A stretch of DNA of 49,921 bases, taken from positions 1 through 49,921 of the forward strand of contig JAEDMJ010000013.1 in assembly GCA_016303065.1 (NCBI GenBank), in the 5' to 3' direction. The stretch's first letter is position 1; each line of letters opens with the position of its first letter. The translations under genes and the position numbers were made by a program. This DNA comes from Clostridiales bacterium (GTDB lineage: Bacteria > Bacillota > Clostridia > Oscillospirales > QAMX01). Shown in pieces: positions 22,789 through 30,570 of the stretch. The notes beneath the pieces are model-generated. The model searched no databases, was not told the DNA's origin, and saw only the letters and a list, made by a program, of their open reading frames with translations.

Positions 22789-24297
22789 CTACTCTGTTTC
22801 CAAAACACCGCTCCGGGCGTAAAACTCTGTTATCCGGCGTTTCCTGTCTATTATATCCTCAATTGAAGAGCAATAGTCCCCGGGATACTTCGGATTTGTT
22901 ATGCGGACGATCCTTCCGCCCTCCTCGTCCGTCAGCTTTGTGACCGCTCCGGCGCCGCACGCGGCAACGGGAAGGAGCTCCTCCATCATATATATGTTAT
23001 ACCGGCAGATATGTCCCTCTCTCGCCCAGCCGATATTTTCAAAGCTTCCGCCGGAATACTTCTGGCGATACAGGTAATAGGGCGCGTATCCGCTGTCGCG
23101 AAGTATTTTCCAGCCCGCCTCAAGCATTCCCGCGATCAGCTCCGGCGAAAGCTGGGACTGGTGCCGTTCGGCAAACGCCGAGCCCTTTTTCATCGCGAGC
23201 GTGTGAACCGTTATGTTCTCGGGCAAAAGGGAAACCGCGCTTGCAACGCTCTGGGCAAAGCCCGCAACGGTGTCGCCGGGAAGCCCCGCGATCAGATCCA
23301 TGTTTATGTCCCAGTCCCCGCGCTTTCTCGTCAGCCTGTACGCATCGTATACCGACTCCGCGCTGTGGCTTCTGCCGATGGAGGCAAGCACGCGGTTTGA
23401 AAAGCTCTGGGGATTTACGCTTATGCGCGTGGCTCCGCCGGAATATACCGCGTCGATCTTTTCCTCGGTGAGGGTATCCGGCCGGCCGCCCTCCACCGTA
23501 AACTCACAGTCCGGACTCAGGGCAAAATTTTCCCGTATCTCCGACATGAGCGTTCCAAGCTGCTGCGCAGTCAGAAAAGTCGGAGTACCGCCGCCGATGT
23601 ATACCGCGCGCATCACAACTCCGGCGTCGGAAAGGCGCTGTCCCGCGGCGCGTATCTCCCGCCCAAGACAGGAAAGATATTCCACCACGGATTCCGAGTT
23701 CGCGCTGGGCGCGGTCTTGCTGATAAAAGAGCAGTACGCGCACCGTGTCGGGCAAAAGGGTATTCCGACGTAGAGCGCGGCGTCCTTATCCGAGACGTCT
23801 TTCAAAAGTTCGGCGGCGTGAACCGCGGCAGTGACCGCGAACCGCGCCTTGTCCTCGCGGACGTAGTACCCGCGCTTCAGCCGGTTCACGGCTTCCTCCG
23901 GCTCCAATCCGGAGGAAAGCAGCTTTCTTGCCAGCTTCGCCGGGCGGACGCCCGCAACCGCTCCCCACGCGGGTCGCTCCCCCGTCAGCGAAGCGTAGGC
24001 TTTAAAGACCGAACGCCGCACCGAGTGCCTGGCAAGCGAGTTCACTTCTTCTTCCGCCGCATTCTCTCCGATCTTTTCCCGGCAGGTTTCCGTACAGCTC
24101 TTTCCGTCAAGGCAGAGCGTGAACGACGCCGCGACCCCGTGCTTTGTATAGCTGAGCTTCGACACGCCGTAATCTCCGCTCCGGTCAAAAGGTTCGCTGC
24201 TGTCCGGAACCGCTCTCGGCGAACGCTCCGGCATAAGCGACATGGCCGTCTGTTCCACGTCGTACAAAAAAGGGTTTCCCGAAAGATATATGCGCAT
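22789..24297 (-). CDS. hemZ: Radical SAM coproporphyrinogen dehydrogenase-like protein HemZ
   Basis: The 502-residue protein has an N-terminal ~170-residue region typical of HemZ, then the radical SAM core with CPTRCAYC (Cys182, 186, 189) binding the [4Fe-4S] cluster, an IGGGTPT segment and DLIAGLPGD. HemZ proteins resemble oxygen-independent coproporphyrinogen III dehydrogenase (HemN), but many HemN-like proteins have other roles, so the substrate is unproven. ATG 24297 has GAGGTG upstream, overlapping the end of the preceding MBL gene region. The gene order dtd-MBL-hemZ is common in Clostridia. Confidence 0.9.
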   Translation of the reverse strand: MRIYLSGNPFLYDVEQTAMSLMPERSPRAVPDSSEPFDRSGDYGVSKLSYTKHGVAASFTLCLDGKSCTETCREKIGENAAEEEVNSLARHSVRRSVFKAYASLTGERPAWGAVAGVRPAKLARKLLSSGLEPEEAVNRLKRGYYVREDKARFAVTAAVHAAELLKDVSDKDAALYVGIPFCPTRCAYCSFISKTAPSANSESVVEYLSCLGREIRAAGQRLSDAGVVMRAVYIGGGTPTFLTAQQLGTLMSEIRENFALSPDCEFTVEGGRPDTLTEEKIDAVYSGGATRISVNPQSFSNRVLASIGRSHSAESVYDAYRLTRKRGDWDINMDLIAGLPGDTVAGFAQSVASAVSLLPENITVHTLAMKKGSAFAERHQSQLSPELIAGMLEAGWKILRDSGYAPYYLYRQKYSGGSFENIGWAREGHICRYNIYMMEELLPVAACGAGAVTKLTDEEGGRIVRITNPKYPGDYCSSIEDIIDRKRRITEFYARSGVLETE

Positions 24298-24306
24298 CCG
24301 CTTTTG

Positions 24307-24954
24307 TCACCTCGCCGGGCGTCTGAACGCCCATTCTCTGAAATACCGGTTGTGTTCTTTCTCATATGCCAGAGAGGTCGGCTCTCCGTGTCCGGGATAG
24401 ACGCAGTAGTCCCTTCCCAGGGCGAAAAGCTCTCTCAGGGACCTTGCCAGCGCGTCCGGATCGCTCGTCGGAAAATCCGAGCGCCCTATACCGTCGGCAA
24501 AGAGCGTGTCCCCCGAAAAAAGCACGTTTCCGATGAACATGCACATCGACCCCGGCGAATGTCCCGGAGTGTGGACAAAGAGCATCTCCGCCCCGCCCAC
24601 AAGTGTCCGTTCTCCGCCCCTGAGAAGAACGTCGGGGTCCGCTCTGCGAAACGGCTCGCTCAGGATCGAAGTGTAGAGAGCGGCGTGGGTGTCCCGAAGG
24701 CATATGGCGTCGGCCTCGTGAATGACGATCCTTGCCCCCGTCGCCTCCTTGAGCTGCTGCACTCCCAGAATGTGATCGAAATGCCCGTGAGTCAGAAAGA
24801 TGTTCTTCACCTTCAGATTCTGTTCCCTGATAAAGTCAAGAATCTTGTCGGCCTCCCCGCCCGGGTCGATCACCGAGGCCTCGCACGTACCGCGGTTATA
24901 GATGACATAGCAGTTCGCAGCGTTCCATCCAACCGTAATGGTCTTGATCTCCAT
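24307..24954 (-). CDS. MBL-fold metallo-hydrolase (glyoxalase II-like)
   Basis: The 215-residue protein carries the metal-binding HGHFDH at about residue 56, TPGHSPGS, SGDTLFADGIGRSDFP, and GHGEPT near the end, which place it with hydroxyacylglutathione hydrolase-like MBL proteins (YqgX type). The probable activity is thioester hydrolysis. It lies 42 bases after dtd and 9 bases before hemZ. A different small thiol than glutathione is likely in Clostridia, but that is inference. Confidence 0.93.
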   Translation of the reverse strand: MEIKTITVGWNAANCYVIYNRGTCEASVIDPGGEADKILDFIREQNLKVKNIFLTHGHFDHILGVQQLKEATGARIVIHEADAICLRDTHAALYTSILSEPFRRADPDVLLRGGERTLVGGAEMLFVHTPGHSPGSMCMFIGNVLFSGDTLFADGIGRSDFPTSDPDALARSLRELFALGRDYCVYPGHGEPTSLAYEKEHNRYFREWAFRRPAR

Positions 24955-24996
24955 TGTTTCAGCAGCTCCTTTCTTCGATATGCGTTTTTGTTGGCT

Positions 24997-25464
24997 TTAC
25001 TGACGTTTTATTGAATTTCCGGCGTCGGCGGTGTCGATAAGCACCGTGACGGGACCGTCGTTCACAAGCTCGAATTTCATGTCCGCGCCGAATTCTCCGG
25101 TCTCAACGCCGATCCCCTCTCCGCGGAGAGTCTCGACAAAACGCTCCGCCAGGGGGCGCGCCTTTTCCGGGCGCTCCGCGCCGTCAAAGGACGGACGCCT
25201 CCCCTTAACGCAGCTTCCGCAAAGGGTGAAATTTGTGACCACAAGGGCTTTTCCCCCGACGTCGGCCACCGAAAGATTCAGCTTTCCGGCTTCGTCTTCA
25301 AAGATCCGGATCCCGGCGCACTTTTTTGCAAGCCAGTCGGCCTCGGGGATCCCGTCTCCGGTCCGGATCCCGAGGAGGATCGCAAGCCCCTTTTCGATGG
25401 CTCCCTTTTCCTTTCCGTCAACCGTAACTCTTGCGCGTTCGACACGCTGTATGCAGACTATCAT
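24997..25464 (-). CDS. dtd: D-aminoacyl-tRNA deacylase
   Basis: Removes D-amino acids (and Gly from mischarged tRNA) in a proofreading role. The protein has 155 residues, close to the family norm. It begins MIVCIQRVERARVTVDG and has KGRRPSF and NDGPVTVLIDT, the cis-Pro containing chirality filter. The usual SQFT catalytic segment reads T77-N78-F79-T80 here: Thr80 is kept, but Gln78 is Asn. ATG 25464 overlaps the rsh stop (ATGA), so longer in-frame extensions upstream lie within rsh and are not coding. Confidence 0.93.
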   Translation of the reverse strand: MIVCIQRVERARVTVDGKEKGAIEKGLAILLGIRTGDGIPEADWLAKKCAGIRIFEDEAGKLNLSVADVGGKALVVTNFTLCGSCVKGRRPSFDGAERPEKARPLAERFVETLRGEGIGVETGEFGADMKFELVNDGPVTVLIDTADAGNSIKRQ

Positions 25465-27668
25465 TTTTTCTCCGCTCCCCCTTCGGCTTCTCCGCGGCGG
25501 ACTCCGCTGCGGCTTACGTCCGTCACGCCTCTGACCCCGTGAACCCGTCCGCAGACCATCTCCAGGTGGGAAAGATCGTTCACGGAAATGTCCATCTGAA
25601 GAACGATCTCCCCGCCTCCGACCTTTTTTGTCTGAATCCCGTGGATCGGAATGTGCATATTTGCAAGCAGCGCCGTTATGTCGGCAATGAGCGTGACGCG
25701 GTCGCGCGCCGTGATCTCGATGGAGGCCGAAAAAGCCCCCTCGGTGATGTCCGCCCAGCATACTTCGACGAAACGGTCCGAAAGATCGCCCTTCATGCCC
25801 GTGATATTGGTGCACTCCGCCCTGTGGACGGAAACGCCGTATCCCCGCGTCACAAATCCCCTTATCCTGTCGCCCGGCACCGGAGTGCAGCAGCGCGCAA
25901 ACTTTACAAGACAGGAGTCCGAACCTTCCACAATGACGCCGCTTTCCGACCTGCGTATGACGGGGACGGTCTCAACGGGCTCGTCCCCGGAGGTCTGCTC
26001 GGGCTTTGCCGTCTTCGCAAACTCGTCCCGGATGCGGACCGCCGCACGCTGGACAGTGATGCCTCCGTAGCCGATTCCGGCAAGCATATCATCGATATTG
26101 TTGAAAGAAAGCTTTTTGCAGGCAGTCAGCATCGCTTCGCATTTTTCCGCCTCGCTCAAAAGCATTCCGTTCTTTTTGAGCTCTGCGTCCAGCATTTCGC
26201 GGCCCTGGACGATGTTTTCCTCGCGTTTTTCTTTTTTGTACCACTGCTTGATCTTCGTTCTGGCCTCGCTGGTCTTGACGATTTTGAGCCAGTCCCTCCC
26301 GGGCCCCCGCGACACCTTCGAGGTCAGCACCTCGACGATGTCTCCGTTGCTCAAAACAGTGTCAATCGAAACGATGCGGTTGTTGACCTTCGCTCCGACC
26401 ATGCGGTTTCCGACGCCGGAATGTATTGCATACGCAAAATCTATCGTCGTCGCTCCGGCGGGAAGATTTATAACGTCGCCCTTCGGGGTGAAAACATACA
26501 CCTCGTCGGCAAACATATCCGTTTTGAAGTTGGAAATAAAGTCTTCGGCGTCGCTGTCCTGCTGGGTTTCCAGCATGCTTCGTATCCAGCCCAGCTTCTG
26601 CTCGTAGTTTACGCCAAGGTCGTTGCCTTCCTTGTATTTCCAGTGGGCCGCAACGCCGTACTCCGCGATGTGGTGCATTTCCCAGGTTCTGATCTGAACC
26701 TCAAACGGGATCCCCTCGCGTCCGATAAGCGTTGTGTGCAGGGACTGGTACATATTCGGCTTCGGCGTGCTGATATAATCCTTGAAACGCCGGGGCATCG
26801 GCTTGTACATATCGTGTATCATGCCCAGAGCGTTGTAGCACTCTTCCTTTGTGTCGACGATGACGCGTATCGCGTACAGATCGTATACCTCGTCGATCGT
26901 CTTGTTCTGCATGAACATCTTGCGGTAGATGCTGTATATCTGCTTGACTCTGCCCTCGATGCAGAGATTTTTGATTCCGAGCGGCGCAAGTCCCTCGGCA
27001 ATGGTCGACTTGATTCGGTTTATGAGCCCTTCGCGGAACTCGCTGGTGCTTTCAAGCGCAGAGACGATCTCGTCGTATCCGATCGGGTCGAGATAGCGCA
27101 GAGACCGGTCTTCAAGCTCCTGCTTTATTCTCGTGATACCGAGACGGTGGGCGATCGGGCTGTAAACGTCCATGGTTTCAAGGGCGATCTCCCGGCGCTT
27201 CACGTCCGACTTTGCGTCAAGCGTCCTGATGTTGTGAAGTCTGTCGGCAAGCTTGACAAGAATGACCCGTATGTCCTTCGACATGGCAAGGAGCATTTTT
27301 CTCAGGTTTTCAACCTCCTGCTCTTCCTTGCTGCTGTACGGGATTCTTTCGAGCTTTGTGAGCCCGTCCACGATCTCGGCCACGGGCTTCCCGAAGCGGT
27401 TCACGATGTCCGCATTGGTGACGGACGTGTCCTCCACCGTATCGTGGAGCAGAGCCGCGGAAATTGAATCCGCATCGAGAGACATGTCCGCCACGATCTC
27501 CGCCACGGCCAGCGCGTGGGTGACGTAGGGTTCTCCGCTCTGGCGGTACTGATCCTTGTGCGCTTCCGCCGCAAAGGCATAGGCGTCGAGGATCTTCGCC
27601 ACATCCGCCGCTTTTCCGTAGGATGCATATTTTTCTCCGAGCGCTTTCGCGCGGTCTTCCAGAGTCAT
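25461..27668 (-). CDS. relA: Bifunctional (p)ppGpp synthetase/hydrolase (Rel/SpoT, long RSH)
   Basis: The 735 residues contain an HD hydrolase domain with H51 and H75-D76 (HDTVEDT), so the hydrolase appears intact. The synthetase domain has YAIRVIV, RRFKDYISTPKPNMYQSLHTT and EVQIRT. A TGS domain (VYVFTPKGDVINLPAGATTIDFAYAIH), a helical/zinc-finger region with CCTPVPGD, and a C-terminal ACT domain follow. It controls the stringent response. Its stop overlaps dtd by 4 bases, and the first base overlaps the recJ stop, so the three genes are tightly coupled. Confidence 0.97.
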   Translation of the reverse strand: MTLEDRAKALGEKYASYGKAADVAKILDAYAFAAEAHKDQYRQSGEPYVTHALAVAEIVADMSLDADSISAALLHDTVEDTSVTNADIVNRFGKPVAEIVDGLTKLERIPYSSKEEQEVENLRKMLLAMSKDIRVILVKLADRLHNIRTLDAKSDVKRREIALETMDVYSPIAHRLGITRIKQELEDRSLRYLDPIGYDEIVSALESTSEFREGLINRIKSTIAEGLAPLGIKNLCIEGRVKQIYSIYRKMFMQNKTIDEVYDLYAIRVIVDTKEECYNALGMIHDMYKPMPRRFKDYISTPKPNMYQSLHTTLIGREGIPFEVQIRTWEMHHIAEYGVAAHWKYKEGNDLGVNYEQKLGWIRSMLETQQDSDAEDFISNFKTDMFADEVYVFTPKGDVINLPAGATTIDFAYAIHSGVGNRMVGAKVNNRIVSIDTVLSNGDIVEVLTSKVSRGPGRDWLKIVKTSEARTKIKQWYKKEKREENIVQGREMLDAELKKNGMLLSEAEKCEAMLTACKKLSFNNIDDMLAGIGYGGITVQRAAVRIRDEFAKTAKPEQTSGDEPVETVPVIRRSESGVIVEGSDSCLVKFARCCTPVPGDRIRGFVTRGYGVSVHRAECTNITGMKGDLSDRFVEVCWADITEGAFSASIEITARDRVTLIADITALLANMHIPIHGIQTKKVGGGEIVLQMDISVNDLSHLEMVCGRVHGVRGVTDVSRSGVRRGEAEGGAEKK

Positions 27669-29704
27669 CAGTTCCGCTCCTTTCCGAAAGCCTTAAATAT
27701 CTCCGTATTCCAAAGCTGTACCTTTTCCCCGCCGCGGTTTGCGGGTTCGATCGTGATCTTCTCCGAAAAGCTCCATTCCCTGTATTCCGGGCCGCAGGTC
27801 AGCCCCGACTCTTCAAACGCTCTCAGTATTGCCAGAAACGGCAGAATTCCGACGGAGCGCACGCGGCATACTTTTTTCAAAAGCGCGTCCGTCGTTGTCG
27901 TTCCCCAGGCAGTTTTCAGCTCGTTCCACACCGCGGCGCAGTCTTCACGGCTCGGCGCGTTTTCGGGACGGGTTTCTCCCGAAAGAAGGCCCCGGTACTG
28001 TTCCATCGCCCGTTCCTCCGAAAGGCACATGTCCTTCACGGTCAGGCGGACGGATTTCACTCCGCGAAACTCGTTTATATCCGCCGTAAACACAAGGTCC
28101 GCAAAGTCGCCGGAGCAATATCCGAGCTGCTGAGCCGAAGCGCCGAACCACACCGCGCCAAGCCTCGCTCCGTCCCTTTCGAGGGTCAGGCGCGAATGCC
28201 GTCCGTCCCCCATCGGAGCGCACTGGACGATTCTCATGTCCCGAAGGCAGAAAACCGGCTGGCTGTTTCCCTGACCGAAGGGTGCGAAGCGCTCAAGCTC
28301 TGCCACCGATGCAAAGCTTATGTCTCCGGGCTCAATCTCCGCGTCGGCCTCGACGGTCGCCGTAAGCCCCGCCGACGGTATCTCCGCCGAAGTGATCTCC
28401 AGAAAGCGCCGCTTGAACTCGCCGAAGTTTTCCGGCGGAAGCTTTATGCCCGCCGCCGCGCGGTGTCCCCCGCACGACGCGATGCCGTCCCCGGCGCGGG
28501 ACATGGCGCTGAATATGTCAAAATCTCCTCCGCTTCTGGCGGAGCCCTTCAAAATATCGTTTTCCCTTGCCAGCAGGATCACCGGAACGCCGAATCTGTC
28601 GGCAAGCTTCGCCGCAACGATGCCGATCACGCCCAGCTTCCAGTCGTCGCCCCTCAGCACGAGCGCGTGCGCCGTTCCGAGGTCCTCCTCCGCGGCAAGC
28701 TTTTCCGCCTCGGCGGCGATCTTCGTTTCGATCGACTGGCGTCTGCTGTTCGCAAGGCAGAGAAACTCCGCGTTTGCCTCTGCCTGGGCGGCGTCGGGGG
28801 ACTTCAAAAGCCGCATTGCGTCGGCTGCGGAGCCCATCCTCCCCGCGGCGTTCAGCCTCGGCGCAAGGCGGAAGCCGATGTCCGAAAGCCCGGGCTCGGG
28901 ACAGCCGCACTTTGCCGCAAGGGCGCGAAGCCCGGGATTTTTCGTGTTTTTCAAAACCTTCTCGGCCGCGGTGAGAAGCCTGCGGTTTTCTCCGGTCACT
29001 TCGCAAACGTCGGCAACCGTTCCCAATGCCAGCATATCTCCGTACCGCGCCATGACGGAGGCCTCGTCCCCGTTTTCCAGCGCGCAGATGAGCTTGAACG
29101 CAACGCCGACTCCCGCAAGCGCCTTGTTGGGATACGGACAGTCGGCGCGGTGCGGGTCTACCACGGCGCAGCACTCCGGAAGCGTTTCCGACGGGGTGTG
29201 GTGGTCGGTCACGACCATGTCCATTCCGAGTTCCCTCGCGGTTTTTGCCTGCTCAACGGCGTTTATTCCGTTGTCGACGCTGACGACAAGGGTCGTGCCC
29301 CCCCGGGCGATCCCGGCAAGCGCCTCGCCGCTCATGCCGTAGCCCTCTCCCTCGCGCTCCGGAATGTACACCCCGCAGTCCGCGCCGTTTGCCGAAAGCC
29401 AGTCGGACAATATATATGCAGAGGTCAGTCCGTCCACGTCGTAATCCCCGAATACGGTTATCTTTCCCTTTTTCTCTATTTCAAGCCGGATGCGTTCAAC
29501 GGCCCTGTCCATGTCTTTCAACAAAAACGGGTCGTATTCGGGAAGGCAGATTCCCAGGGCCTCGGCCACTGCATTTTTTTCGGTTATTCCTCTTGAAACA
29601 AGCACCCGCTCGGCAAGCGCTCCGATTCTGAATTCTTCGCGTATCGAAGGGTCCAGTACTTCCCTTCCGCCGCGTATGAGCCACTTTTTTTTCTTCTCAG
29701 ACAT
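27668..29704 (-). CDS. recJ: Single-stranded-DNA-specific exonuclease RecJ
   Basis: The 678-residue protein has the DHH-family motifs: DYDVDG at 87-92, DHH at 166-168 and GGHRAAAG in the DHHA1 domain. An OB-fold and a C-terminal extension of about 110 residues follow. RecJ degrades 5'-ended single strands in recombination and repair. It is first in a long - strand gene string (recJ-rsh-dtd onward), with a perfect-spacing promoter 45 bases upstream. Confidence 0.95.
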   Translation of the reverse strand: MSEKKKKWLIRGGREVLDPSIREEFRIGALAERVLVSRGITEKNAVAEALGICLPEYDPFLLKDMDRAVERIRLEIEKKGKITVFGDYDVDGLTSAYILSDWLSANGADCGVYIPEREGEGYGMSGEALAGIARGGTTLVVSVDNGINAVEQAKTARELGMDMVVTDHHTPSETLPECCAVVDPHRADCPYPNKALAGVGVAFKLICALENGDEASVMARYGDMLALGTVADVCEVTGENRRLLTAAEKVLKNTKNPGLRALAAKCGCPEPGLSDIGFRLAPRLNAAGRMGSAADAMRLLKSPDAAQAEANAEFLCLANSRRQSIETKIAAEAEKLAAEEDLGTAHALVLRGDDWKLGVIGIVAAKLADRFGVPVILLARENDILKGSARSGGDFDIFSAMSRAGDGIASCGGHRAAAGIKLPPENFGEFKRRFLEITSAEIPSAGLTATVEADAEIEPGDISFASVAELERFAPFGQGNSQPVFCLRDMRIVQCAPMGDGRHSRLTLERDGARLGAVWFGASAQQLGYCSGDFADLVFTADINEFRGVKSVRLTVKDMCLSEERAMEQYRGLLSGETRPENAPSREDCAAVWNELKTAWGTTTTDALLKKVCRVRSVGILPFLAILRAFEESGLTCGPEYREWSFSEKITIEPANRGGEKVQLWNTEIFKAFGKERN

Positions 29705-29748
29705 TCATTTTCTCCGAAACCGATTTTCGGTTATAGATTCATAGCATA

Positions 29749-29777
29749 ATTATAACAGAATTCGTCCTGTTTTTCAA
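29749..29777 (-). promoter_or_regulatory. Promoter of the recJ gene string
   Basis: On the - strand TTGAAA (29772-29777), 17-base spacer, TATAAT (29749-29754). It is the only strong promoter I see for the following 13 closely spaced genes. Confidence 0.85.
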
Positions 29778-29857
29778 GCGCGCTTATACTAATACGGCCA
29801 AATTACATAAAGTTTGCCCTTATCGCAAAAGTATCAAAAAAGGAACGGCGGGCTTTG

Positions 29858-29886
29858 TTGACAGTTTTTCCCCTCTGTGATAAAAT
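29858..29886 (+). promoter_or_regulatory. Promoter of the NUDIX gene
   Basis: TTGACA (29858-29863), 17-base spacer, TAAAAT (29881-29886), about 60 bases upstream of the start codon. Confidence 0.75.
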
Positions 29887-29945
29887 AACGGATAAAGCGT
29901 GCCCGCAGAGGCACAAAACCGACACATAATTACGGGAGAAGCTCC

Positions 29946-30419
29946 ATGCGCCTTACCACCCTTTGCTATATCGAACGCGGCGGAAAATACCTCATGCTCT
30001 ACCGGAACAAAAAGAAAAACGACGCCAACCAAGGAAAATGGATCGGCGTCGGAGGCGGATTTTCGGAAAACGAAAGCCCCGAGGAATGCCTGTGCCGCGA
30101 GGTTTTCGAGGAAACCGGACTCACCCTTTCCTCCTGGCGTTTCCGCGGGATCGTCACTTTTGTTTCCGACAGATACGAAACCGAATATATGCACCTTTTC
30201 ACCGCCGACGGTTTTTCCGGGGAGCCCGGCGAATGCCCCGAAGGCGAACTGGCGTGGATCCCCGCTGAAGAGATCGAAAAGCTCCCCCTCTGGGAGGGCG
30301 ACCGGGTGTTTCTCCGGCTTCTCAGAGAAAACGAACCTTTCTTCTCTCTGAAGCTTTCCTATACCGGAGACAGGCTCTCAAAGGTCACGCTCAACGGAAA
30401 AGCGCTGTTTCCGGACTGA
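29946..30419 (+). CDS. NUDIX hydrolase (MutT/8-oxo-dGTP diphosphatase-like)
   Basis: The 157-residue protein carries a complete Nudix box, matching Gx5Ex7REUxEExGU from the first Gly of GGFSENE to REVFEETGL (about residues 38-60). It probably hydrolyses an oxidised or excess nucleoside diphosphate derivative, as in 8-oxo-dGTP diphosphatases of Firmicutes. ATG 29946 has GGGAGA 6 bases upstream. It has its own promoter, and amtB starts from a separate promoter 30 bases after its stop. Confidence 0.92.
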   Translation: MRLTTLCYIERGGKYLMLYRNKKKNDANQGKWIGVGGGFSENESPEECLCREVFEETGLTLSSWRFRGIVTFVSDRYETEYMHLFTADGFSGEPGECPEGELAWIPAEEIEKLPLWEGDRVFLRLLRENEPFFSLKLSYTGDRLSKVTLNGKALFPD

Positions 30420-30451
30420 CTTTCTTATACAAATAGACGAGTTTCAGAGCA

Positions 30452-30480
30452 TTGACAAAAAGATATCAAAGGCGTATAAT
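30452..30480 (+). promoter_or_regulatory. Promoter of the amtB-gltBD unit
   Basis: TTGACA (30452-30457), 17-base spacer, TATAAT (30475-30480), a consensus match. The first transcribed bases lead within about 8 bases into the conserved GACAAAGGCGTC element. Confidence 0.9.
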
Positions 30481-30493
30481 ATGCACTGCAAAC

Positions 30494-30538
30494 GACAAAG
30501 GCGTCGCAAATCCGAAATTCGGATTTGTGACGCCTTTT
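30494..30538 (+). promoter_or_regulatory. Leader hairpin of amtB, shared with pyrG (putative attenuator)
   Basis: A 19-position stem with one G-U (30497-30515 with 30519-30537), a 3-nt loop and a short T-run (30535-30538). The lower arms GACAAAGGCGTC and GTGACGCCTTTT are identical to those in the pyrG leader, while the upper stem differs. It begins 13 bases after the -10 element and ends 32 bases before the amtB ATG. The T-run is short, so termination may be weak or conditional. Confidence 0.7.
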
Positions 30539-30570
30539 CCGTTTGTGAAATCATACGGAGGTGCATTAAA

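Noticed and set aside
30481..30570. ANTAR-regulator target (paired hexaloop hairpins) in the amtB leader
   Set aside because: Only one hairpin is present and its loop is 3 bases, not a tandem pair of hexaloops.
30481..30570. N-terminal extension of AmtB starting at ATG 30481
   Set aside because: The frame is open but runs through the leader hairpin, begins at the predicted transcription start and has no ribosome-binding site. ATG 30571 has GGAGGTG and the family N-terminus.
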